Positions 1 to 4,668 of a DNA stretch of 7,689 nt are shown in pieces. Positions within the stretch are counted from its first letter, which is position 1, and each line of letters starts with the position of its first letter. Both the position numbers and the translations under genes were made by a program. The stretch comes from an uncultured Cytophagaceae bacterium (GTDB lineage Bacteria > Bacteroidota > Bacteroidia > Cytophagales > Microscillaceae). The stretch spans positions 1 to 7,689 of the forward strand of contig CALDJV010000895.1 of assembly GCA_937899305.1 (NCBI GenBank). Reading direction: 5' to 3'. A model generated the notes under the pieces. That model was not told the DNA's origin. It searched no databases and worked only from the letters and a program-made list of their open reading frames with translations.

Positions 1-74
1 ATACCCAAGAGGTTGCTAAAAAAACTCATTTCAAAACTTTGGAATGGCACAATAAGTTCGTAAATAAACACTAA
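1..74 (+). CDS. C-terminal end of an unidentified protein (partial)
   Basis: Reading from base 3, a frame gives about 23 residues (TQEVAKKTHFKTLEWHNKFV followed by NKH) and ends at TAA 72-74. The other two forward frames also stop early, so this is chosen only because its composition looks protein-like. The gene starts outside the window. It lies about 95 nt upstream of the eCIS-like gene and could be the previous gene of the same cluster. The family cannot be told from so few residues. Confidence 0.35.
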   Translation, partial: TQEVAKKTHFKTLEWHNKFVNKH

Positions 75-100
75 AAGCCTAAGATCTTAAGGAAACAGCA

Positions 101-140
101 TTGGACCGTCGACTGTGGACTAAAAAAACTATGGACCAAA
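101..140. repeat. Short degenerate direct repeats upstream of the eCIS-like gene
   Basis: ACTGTGGACTAAA (112-124) and ACTATGGACCAAA (128-140) match at 11 of 13 positions with a 16-bp period. A weaker TTGGACCGT (101-109) precedes them. Similar GGAC/CGAC-rich degenerate repeats occur between genes in some Bacteroidota, as I recall it. No function can be read from the sequence. The repeats lie 29 nt before the next start codon, so they would fall in the leader or promoter. Confidence 0.4.
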
Positions 141-168
141 ATAAAGAATTACTCAACACCTATTTACT

Positions 169-747
169 ATGCAAAACAACGACAACTTTTTAACCATCCA
201 GCAAGAAATGCAGTGGCTGGAAGGACGATTCAACGCCATTTTGCGCTGGAAACCCAATCAATTCATCGAACATCCCCCAGCCATGCTTTCTCCGGATCCT
301 CCAACGATCGAAGGAGTGAATACGGTTTACGCCCAATTTATCAAACAAAATCGATTGACAGTCGAAGATCGTTTGCTATTGGCCTTGGCCATGGTGCCGC
401 ATTGTCAACTGGATTTGTTGGCCCGGCTTCGTCGCATCAAAAAAATGCATCCCTTGACGGGGAGTTTTATCAAAAGCGCTTCTTTGGACTATTGGTTGCC
501 TTCGGGGCTTACCTACACTCATTTGTACGCCCACCTGCACGAAACCAAAGCTTACCAGGGGGCCAATTTTCTCCATCGCCAAAGCGTGTTGATCAACCAA
601 GGCGTAGTAGCCATTGGGGCCCACTTGGCCGGAGAACCCGCCCTGAGTGGCGTGCTGGCCCTCCGGCATGACTATTGGCTCCTGCTCACCGAAAACAGTA
701 CCCAACTTGATTTGTTAAACCTTCAAACAACCAACTCCCATGCGTGA
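169..747 (+). CDS. Stand-alone eCIS ATPase N-terminal-like protein
   Basis: A 192-residue protein without signal peptide or membrane segment. It resembles the N-terminal, non-ATPase part of the AAA+ ATPases found in Bacteroidota extracellular contractile injection systems (Afp15/Pvc15 type). The matching landmarks are a helical start with QEMQWLEGRFNAILR (12-26), a YAQFIKQNRLTVEDRLLLAL stretch with VPH (54-78), a WLPSG segment (109-113), and the signature GEPALSGVLALRHDYW (155-170), which parallels the EPPLSG(A/V)L segment just before the AAA+ core in those ATPases. Here the protein ends about 22 residues after this signature, so Walker A and B motifs are absent. The stop overlaps the next start by 8 nt (ATGCGTGA), which implies translational coupling. 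It may be an adaptor that binds the neighbouring effector, or a split ATPase. The family assignment is from remembered motifs and is fairly but not fully certain. Confidence 0.68.
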   Translation: MQNNDNFLTIQQEMQWLEGRFNAILRWKPNQFIEHPPAMLSPDPPTIEGVNTVYAQFIKQNRLTVEDRLLLALAMVPHCQLDLLARLRRIKKMHPLTGSFIKSASLDYWLPSGLTYTHLYAHLHETKAYQGANFLHRQSVLINQGVVAIGAHLAGEPALSGVLALRHDYWLLLTENSTQLDLLNLQTTNSHA

Positions 748-1711
748 CTTTCAACGAACCAACGACCAACAAGACGCCTTGCACCAGCCATCTCAGCGTA
801 AAGCGACTCGAACCGAGGTGAAAAAAAATCCGGAGGCCCCTCAAGGTACTATTGCCCACCTACCTCAAGCGAAAGTAGGAGGTTTGGGCCATCCTTTGCC
901 CGCATTCCAAGGAGGCTTAGGGCAACAACCCAAAAAACCAAACCCCCAAAATGGCATCCAACTCAAGGACACGCCCCACGGCAAAATGCGCATCTACCGA
1001 GTGGCCCAAGGCAATTACCCTTTGCAAATAGTAGAAGAGGCCCAACTGTGCGACATTTATGAACTGGCCCTGCTGCAGCACCCTACCATCGTGCAAAGGC
1101 TGGGGCTCCACCAACGAGGTTACTTTGATTACAACGCGGTGGTATCGATATCGCGTCAAGACCGCGATTTTGAGTTTTGGATTCAGGGCTTTGCCAAAAA
1201 GTGGATTGTGTACCCCGGCGACGAACTATTGCTGGAGCATCTGCCGGGCATCCCCTTGCCCAAAGAAAAAGTGGAGGAGAAAAAAGAAGAAAAACCGAAA
1301 GGGCCCAAGTACCGCAAGGCTGACGATTGGGAAGAGTTCGTAAAAAGGAATGCAAGCCCCGACGAAGCGGATCGCATTTTTGATGCACTTGGCGACAAAA
1401 ACCGCGTCGATGGCCTCATGCAAATCTTCAAAAAGCTAGGAGCCAAAAATAAAACTGACCTGGTCAAGATTATGTACAGAGAGAAGGGCCAAGGCCATTT
1501 TCCAGGAGGATACCTCAATCCAGTCCATCCCGTATACACAGCTGGGGCTAAAATAGATGGAAAAAAGGTCAGAATTTATGATGCCTCAAAAAAGTATCCG
1601 GGTCTATTTACAACCGACGGAAAGCAACATTATTATGCGGCAGAGACGGGTCCCAAATATGTCACCAATGAAGAACTCACCAATGGTACCTGGAAAAAAT
1701 ACGTTGAATAA
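740..1711 (+). CDS. Modular protein with variable C-terminal domain, candidate eCIS-linked effector
   Basis: A 323-residue protein with no signal peptide. Residues 1-75 are polar and rich in Gln, Pro and Lys and look disordered, like the head of many eCIS-associated cargo proteins. Residues 80-172 form a folded-looking domain with aromatic and hydrophobic strands (KMRIYRVAQGNYPL at 82-95, FEFWIQGFAKKWIVYPGDEL at 144-162). The YPGDELLL end vaguely recalls LysM-like modules but is not convincing. Residues 175-190 are a Lys/Glu linker (KEKVEEKKEEKPKGPK). Residues 191-323 are a separate C-terminal domain with an Asp/Lys-rich helical start and a Tyr/His/Gly-rich end (HFPGGYLNPVHPVYTAG at 253-269, KQHYYAAETGPKYV at 295-308). 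I see no catalytic motif I can name and no HExxH. Its start overlaps the upstream gene and a lipoprotein gene follows by 19 nt. This domain layout and context fit a toxin with swappable tail, but that is inference; structural cargo is the main alternative. Confidence 0.62.
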   Translation: MRDFQRTNDQQDALHQPSQRKATRTEVKKNPEAPQGTIAHLPQAKVGGLGHPLPAFQGGLGQQPKKPNPQNGIQLKDTPHGKMRIYRVAQGNYPLQIVEEAQLCDIYELALLQHPTIVQRLGLHQRGYFDYNAVVSISRQDRDFEFWIQGFAKKWIVYPGDELLLEHLPGIPLPKEKVEEKKEEKPKGPKYRKADDWEEFVKRNASPDEADRIFDALGDKNRVDGLMQIFKKLGAKNKTDLVKIMYREKGQGHFPGGYLNPVHPVYTAGAKIDGKKVRIYDASKKYPGLFTTDGKQHYYAAETGPKYVTNEELTNGTWKKYVE

Positions 1712-1730
1712 ACCACTATCCCATCAATCA

Positions 1731-2465
1731 ATGAAAAAAATAGCAAAACAAATCATTCAGTATACGAGTGGTATTTTCTTGCTGGTACTAGCTGCCAGTT
1801 GCCAACCCAAACCCCTGACAAAGCATGCCTTTACTTTGGCCCAGGATTCTTGTTTTCAAAATACCTTGGCAATTAACCCTGATATTAAATTTGGAGTAAT
1901 TACAGATGATTCTGAGTGCCGACAATGTCCCTACATTCCTAAATCGAAATTGGATATGACAGGTACAATTACTGATTCCATGGCTTTTTTATCACCCAAC
2001 AAAGAACTGAGAATTACAAGTTGGGGTACTGCCAATTATCCTGGTCGTACTACAGACTTTACTGAGGTCATTTATACTTACAAGGAATTAGTCAAATTCA
2101 ATGACTATGCAGTACAAATGCGCATGTTTTTACAGGATTCTACTTTGAAGATTGTTAAAAATCTGATGTATAAAAACTGCCAGTACCCCCACTTTGTGAT
2201 GTGGGGTGAAAATGCGGAGTACCTGTATTTACTCAAAACTGAGCTAAGTCGGGTATCCTTGATCGAGAATCGCCTTTTTAAATGTTGCCTAGTGCGGTTT
2301 CCCAAAAAACTCAAAAAAAAGTACTGGGGTACGGTACATCAAATGATGGAAAGCGCGGGCTATTACCAAAGCGATACTACCGCCCTGCGCAAAAAGGTGA
2401 ATAAATTCATTGATGAATATGGTGATACTTTGAGGCAATTAGACAAAGTACGCAAGAAAAAGTAG
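1731..2465 (+). CDS. Putative lipoprotein, possible immunity partner
   Basis: A 244-residue protein with a type II signal peptide: basic start MKKIAK, hydrophobic GIFLLVLAA, and lipobox AASC with the lipidated Cys at 24. The following QPK has no Asp at +2, so an outer-membrane or surface location is possible. An in-frame ATG at 1557 would give a longer protein, but it lies deep inside the upstream gene and would bury the signal peptide, so 1731 is chosen. The mature part has a CRQC pair (63-66) and further Cys at 41, 150, 185 and 186. It ends in a Lys-rich charged tail. I recognise no family. It begins 19 nt after the modular protein's stop and probably shares its transcript. A lipoprotein directly after a putative toxin is a common layout for immunity to toxins acting outside the cytoplasm, but nothing in the sequence proves that role. 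Confidence 0.72.
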   Translation: MKKIAKQIIQYTSGIFLLVLAASCQPKPLTKHAFTLAQDSCFQNTLAINPDIKFGVITDDSECRQCPYIPKSKLDMTGTITDSMAFLSPNKELRITSWGTANYPGRTTDFTEVIYTYKELVKFNDYAVQMRMFLQDSTLKIVKNLMYKNCQYPHFVMWGENAEYLYLLKTELSRVSLIENRLFKCCLVRFPKKLKKKYWGTVHQMMESAGYYQSDTTALRKKVNKFIDEYGDTLRQLDKVRKKK

Positions 2466-2490
2466 ACGATGATGAATACAAGTATTTACT

Positions 2491-2586
2491 ATGACTACCA
2501 AAAGTGTCCACTTGTGCGGTGGTCGTGGTACTTCTTGCGTCAGTGGTGGAACCCGATACGTGCCTTGTCCTTCCGAATTTATATGA
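2491..2586 (+). CDS. Possible 31-residue Cys/Gly-rich small ORF
   Basis: ATG at 2491 opens a 31-codon frame ending in TGA 2584-2586. The product is rich in Gly, Thr and Cys (Cys 9, 16, 26; motifs LCGGRGTSCVSGG at 8-20 and YVPCPSEF at 23-30). It lies 25 nt after the lipoprotein gene. Its last codons form the left arm of the large hairpin at 2555-2664. There is no leader, signal peptide or visible ribosome site, and two other frames are also open here. It may be a true small peptide gene, the head of a decayed gene, or chance. Confidence 0.2.
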   Translation: MTTKSVHLCGGRGTSCVSGGTRYVPCPSEFI

Positions 2587-2664
2587 GGATGAGATACGAA
2601 TCAATGATACCTGCTGTATTCCAACTGCATCCTCACCAAGGTTCGGAAGGACAGGGTGCGTATT
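2555..2664. repeat. Long imperfect hairpin with 22-bp arms
   Basis: Bases 2556-2577 can pair along their whole length with 2642-2663. As RNA this is 19 Watson-Crick pairs and 3 G-U pairs, with one more G-U at 2555/2664. The core TGTCCTTCCGAA (2566-2577) against TTCGGAAGGACA (2642-2653) is perfect. A second nested stem, TGAGGATG (2584-2591) with CATCCTCA (2628-2635), continues the same rod. A short T run follows (TTCGTTTTAA). The three G-T positions pair better as plus-strand RNA, so a folded transcript is possible. It could also end transcription after the lipoprotein gene, but it is far larger than a normal terminator. Confidence 0.7.
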
Positions 2665-2700
2665 CGTTTTAATATTAGATGTAAATATGTCATCAAATAG

Positions 2701-2833
2701 TACTTCCCAAATGACCTCGAGGTATCGTTGGTTTCATTTGATTTCCTTATCAAATTAGTAAGACCAAATGAGAGGAAGTAGTCAGTGATCACGAAAACCT
2801 GATATACACATGCATCCAATTCGATGGTCTTAC
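2701..2833. other. Interleaved inverted repeats with pseudoknot topology
   Basis: Two perfect arm pairs cross each other: TACTTCC (2701-2707) with GGAAGTA (2774-2780), and GTAAGACCA (2758-2766) with TGGTCTTAC (2825-2833). Inside are competing small stems: CAAATGA (2708-2714) with TCATTTG (2734-2740), which flanks the 8-bp palindrome CCTCGAGG (2715-2722), and ATTTGAT (2736-2742) with ATCAAAT (2749-2755). CAAATGA occurs again at 2765-2771 as an alternative partner. Crossing and switching pairs suit a structured RNA just upstream of the DinB gene, but could also be the remains of an element. Confidence 0.4.
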
Positions 2834-2908
2834 CAAAGGGAGACCACCGAAAACAGAACAATCACCCAATTTAAATTTTTATACATTTTAAACCATTCAT
2901 TACCAAAC

Positions 2909-4042
2909 ATGAGATTTTTATTGACGATAAGCCTCCTCGTAGGCTTGCACTTTCATTCCCTGGGTCAAACTAACCCACTGTCTCGAGATTGGACCGCGTT
3001 TGCTCAACGCATCAAGGTAGCCGATATCAAACAAGCGGTCAAGCTCAAGTCAGGGAAAATCAAATTGAGAATTACCGCCCAGGTAAAACTCCTGGCTACC
3101 TCTAAAAAAAGCATGGCCAGCATTTGGCTAAGGGCCGAGACAAAAGAGGGCAAAAAGGGCTATTTTGATAATACGAATGACCGCCCCATCCAGTCGGCCA
3201 AGTGGCGTACCTATATAGTAGAGGCCACCTTGGACAAAAACATCCACCAAATTTATTTTGGGGGCTTGTGCAAGGGCAACGGAAAGTTTTATTTCGACAA
3301 CTTTGAAGTTTGGGTACAAAACAGTCAGGAACATTATGAGAAAATGCCCCTGGCCAACGCCAGTTTTGAAGAAAAGGTCACCTCCAACACCCTTTCGCAA
3401 TGGTTTGAGGGAATCCGACCGAGTAAAAAAGTAAAGGTGAAGGAATTCACCTTCAGCTCAAGTACTGATAAAACTGATGGTAAATACGCTTTGTTGGTAG
3501 AAGGAAAAGGGGTTATGATTACCCATTCTAATTATTTGATTGGACCAATCGAGGGATACACTCCTCAAGTGGGTACCATGGTAACTATGTTGAATAATTT
3601 GAGTCATCGCATAGCGCGGGCCGTAAAAGGATTGAGCCAGGAAGCCATTGATTGGCGAGAAGACGAACATTCTAACTCAATTGGCGCGTTGATCATCCAT
3701 TTGGCGGCTACCGAGGCCTATTACCAAACTTTTACTTTTGAAGGGCGAAAATTCAACAACGAAGAAACCTTGCAATGGGCCAAAGCCTCTTCGTTGGGTG
3801 ATGCCGGTAGAAAAGCTTTCAAGGGAAAAAGCATCGATTATTACCTGAACATTTGCCGAGAAGTACGAAAGAAAACCCTCGAGAAATTCAAAACATTGGA
3901 TGATGCCTGGCTGGCGAAGAAAATAGGCAAAGGCGCTTATAACAATCACTTCTGTTGGTTTCATGTTATGGAACACCAAGCCACTCATTTAGGGCAAATC
4001 TATATGATAAAAAAGAAATTGAAACAGCGGGGAATTAAATAA
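2909..4042 (+). CDS. Exported DinB-domain protein with N-terminal beta-rich domain
   Basis: A 377-residue protein. The start at 2909 is chosen because it puts a signal peptide (MRFLLTISLLVGLHFHSLGQ, 1-20) at the N-terminus; an in-frame ATG at 2810 would add 33 unlikely residues. Residues 21-205 are beta-rich, with strands such as KIKLRITAQVKLL and KFYFDNFEVWV, and resemble a carbohydrate-binding-like jelly roll. Residues 222-370 are a DinB/DUF664-type four-helix bundle: MLNNLSHRIARAVKGLS, then H264 in ALIIHLAATE, and the closing helix FHVMEHQATHLGQI with H352, H356 and H360. H264, H356 and H360 fit the usual metal triad. DinB proteins are metal-binding bundles, some of them thiol-dependent transferases or hydrolases; the substrate here is unknown. 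Export of a DinB domain is less common than the cytoplasmic form. It seems to be a single-gene unit. Confidence 0.82.
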   Translation: MRFLLTISLLVGLHFHSLGQTNPLSRDWTAFAQRIKVADIKQAVKLKSGKIKLRITAQVKLLATSKKSMASIWLRAETKEGKKGYFDNTNDRPIQSAKWRTYIVEATLDKNIHQIYFGGLCKGNGKFYFDNFEVWVQNSQEHYEKMPLANASFEEKVTSNTLSQWFEGIRPSKKVKVKEFTFSSSTDKTDGKYALLVEGKGVMITHSNYLIGPIEGYTPQVGTMVTMLNNLSHRIARAVKGLSQEAIDWREDEHSNSIGALIIHLAATEAYYQTFTFEGRKFNNEETLQWAKASSLGDAGRKAFKGKSIDYYLNICREVRKKTLEKFKTLDDAWLAKKIGKGAYNNHFCWFHVMEHQATHLGQIYMIKKKLKQRGIK

Positions 4043-4113
4043 CCTGAAAGGGGCGCCAAAGTTCGGGTAAGCAGGTAAAGTAATCATCTGTTTTTCCCTA
4101 ATATCCCACCTTA

Positions 4114-4159
4114 TTTCCTCAAAACTGAAAGTTTACGAAATGGAAAAAGGTTGAGGAAA
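4114..4159. terminator. Inverted repeat after the DinB gene, possible terminator
   Basis: TTTCCTCAA (4114-4122) and TTGAGGAAA (4151-4159) are perfect 9-bp inverted arms. Inside, AAACT (4122-4126) and AGTTT (4130-4134) form a small competing hairpin. The site lies 72 nt after the DinB stop. It is A-rich on the right and has no clear U run, so a role in ending transcription is weakly supported. It also sits at the composition boundary. Confidence 0.3.
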
Positions 4160-4162
4160 ACT

Positions 4163-4212
4163 CACTTTAAATATAAATATATTTACTTCACTTATAAATA
4201 TATAAAGTAAAT
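4163..4212. promoter_or_regulatory. A/T-rich direct repeats spaced 21 bp, possible operator
   Basis: ATAAATATAT occurs at 4173-4182 and again at 4194-4203, exactly 21 bp apart, about two helical turns. Each copy has CACTT on its left (4163-4167 and 4189-4193). The inverted pair ATTTACTT (4181-4188) and AAGTAAAT (4205-4212) overlaps them. Same-face spacing fits a dimeric regulator site, but low-complexity A/T sequence makes chance repeats likely. It lies about 200 nt before the precursor start. Confidence 0.3.
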
Positions 4213-4240
4213 TAACCCAAAATAACACTCAATAAACACT

Positions 4241-4330
4241 TTAGTCTTGACTTTCTTGGTCTGGAGGAGGTAATATTGCATCATCAATTGCAGGGGCATT
4301 TACCGCGAAAAACTGGTTGGTATAAGTGCA
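4241..4330 (-). pseudogene. Coding-like patch, possible gene remnant
   Basis: On the minus strand a 29-codon stretch without ATG, GTG or TTG starts after a stop and ends in TAA (plus-strand TTA at 4241-4243). It reads like a protein tail (NQFFAVNAPAIDD, then AILPPPDQESQD). On the plus strand bases 4251-4325 also read like a peptide tail (WSGGGNIASSIAGAFTAKNW, then LV and a stop), with a TGA just before it. The patch is less A/T-rich than its surroundings. It may be the remnant of a former gene, perhaps a bacteriocin-type precursor in the plus reading. The strand is uncertain and no intact gene is present. Confidence 0.22.
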
Positions 4331-4415
4331 TTACAATTACAACTGCTAACGAGTAAATAGGTGATCTCAATGTCCTGCAAAAACTATATTGTTAATTTTA
4401 AATATTTATTTCATT

Positions 4416-4601
4416 ATGAAGAATAAAGAGAAGAAAAGTGTTTTGAAAATTAAAGACAATTGGGCTAAAAATTTAACCCTTACGTCTGAACAACTATCTC
4501 AAGTAAATAAAGGTGGTAATGATGAGTGTACAGGTACTGGAAATGCTGGTTCGCCTCCAAAGACAGGTAGAACAGGAGTATCCGAATTTTTTGGTTGTTA
4601 A
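4416..4601 (+). CDS. RiPP precursor peptide, lanthipeptide-type with GG leader
   Basis: A 61-residue peptide. The leader (1-34) is charged and amphipathic and ends in LTLTSEQLSQVNKGG (20-34), close to the leaders of Bacteroidota class I lanthipeptides, with a double-glycine cleavage point at 33-34. The predicted 27-residue core (35-61) has Cys 38 and the C-terminal Cys 61, with Thr 39, 41, 50, 53 and Ser 46, 56 available for dehydration. VSEFFGC could give a C-terminal ring between Ser56 and Cys61. Cys38 has no Ser or Thr before it in the core, so it would have to join a downstream residue such as Thr39 or Thr41. An upstream TTG at 4389 is open in frame but only adds a hydrophobic stub, so ATG 4416 is chosen. 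The LanC gene follows by 67 nt, which supports the role. Ring pattern and activity are inference. Confidence 0.82.
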   Translation: MKNKEKKSVLKIKDNWAKNLTLTSEQLSQVNKGGNDECTGTGNAGSPPKTGRTGVSEFFGC

Positions 4602-4616
4602 GTAAACTTGAAGAGT

Positions 4617-4651
4617 AAGAGGTTTGGTATTGTATTAATATCAGGCCTCTT
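4617..4651 (+). promoter_or_regulatory. Hairpin between precursor and lanC, possible attenuator
   Basis: AAGAGG (4617-4622) pairs with CCTCTT (4646-4651). Inside, after a symmetric 3-nt internal loop, GGTATT (4626-4631) pairs with AATATC (4637-4642), including one G-U, closing a 5-nt loop. It begins 15 nt after the precursor stop. There is no clean U run, so it may slow polymerase or protect the precursor mRNA 3' end rather than fully terminate. In lanthipeptide operons a hairpin after lanA often keeps the enzyme level below that of the precursor. Confidence 0.5.
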
Positions 4652-4668
4652 CTGTGAAAATCATTCCC

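Larger units (their letters stand above)
2517..2849. repeat. Outer inverted repeat bounding the palindromic region
   Basis: CGGTGGTC at 2517-2524 is repeated exactly in inverted orientation as GACCACCG at 2842-2849. The pair encloses all the other palindromes of this gap, giving a unit of about 333 bp. This is the layout of a small non-autonomous element, but 8 bp is short. I found no flanking target duplication, so the mobile-element reading is weak. Confidence 0.35.
2466..2908. other. Palindrome-rich 443-nt gap without a convincing gene
   Basis: Several frames stay open for 60-86 codons on both strands, but none has family features, a plausible start or steady composition. What stands out is pairing: an outer 8-bp inverted repeat, a 22-bp arm hairpin and two crossing arm pairs, described separately. 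The last 60 nt (2850-2908) are an A/T-rich leader of the DinB-domain gene. The gap may hold a decayed mobile element or a structured RNA. Confidence 0.55.
4043..4415. other. 373-nt gap between the DinB gene and the RiPP locus
   Basis: It contains a 9-bp inverted repeat (4114-4159), an A/T block with spaced direct repeats (4163-4212), and a coding-like patch (4241-4330), each listed separately. The GC content falls sharply from about 4080 onward. The last part (4380-4415) is A/T-rich and gene-proximal, so it probably holds the promoter and leader of the precursor gene. I cannot place a -7/-33 pair with confidence. Confidence 0.5.

Noticed and set aside
131..193. 20-codon frame from ATG 131 overlapping the eCIS-like gene start
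   Set aside because: Short, threonine-rich ending and no distinguishing feature; likely chance.
213..705. Long open frames on both strands within the eCIS-like gene (213-671 plus, 376-705 minus)
   Set aside because: Shadow frames of a moderate-GC gene; the frame at 169 carries family motifs and correct coupling to the next gene.
917..1539. Open frames within the modular protein gene on both strands
   Set aside because: Low-complexity translations driven by the Lys/Glu linker and by the real gene; no independent start or motif.
1557..1730. In-frame N-terminal extension of the lipoprotein from ATG 1557
   Set aside because: It overlaps the upstream gene by about 155 nt and would place 58 polar residues before a clear lipoprotein signal peptide.
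2715..2722. CCTCGAGG palindrome as a stand-alone regulator site
   Set aside because: It sits in the loop of larger stems; a separate role cannot be supported.
2504..2758. 84-codon plus frame with a hydrophobic start resembling a signal peptide
   Set aside because: Runs through the perfect hairpin arms and turns into low-information sequence; no family features.
2601..2861. 86-codon minus frame in the palindromic gap
   Set aside because: Composition is not protein-like, and it crosses all the inverted repeats.
2810..2908. Upstream in-frame start for the DinB-domain protein
   Set aside because: Adds 33 residues in front of an obvious signal peptide and crosses the inverted-repeat region.
4389..4415. 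TTG start for the precursor peptide
   Set aside because: Adds a hydrophobic stub atypical of RiPP leaders; ATG 4416 gives a normal leader.
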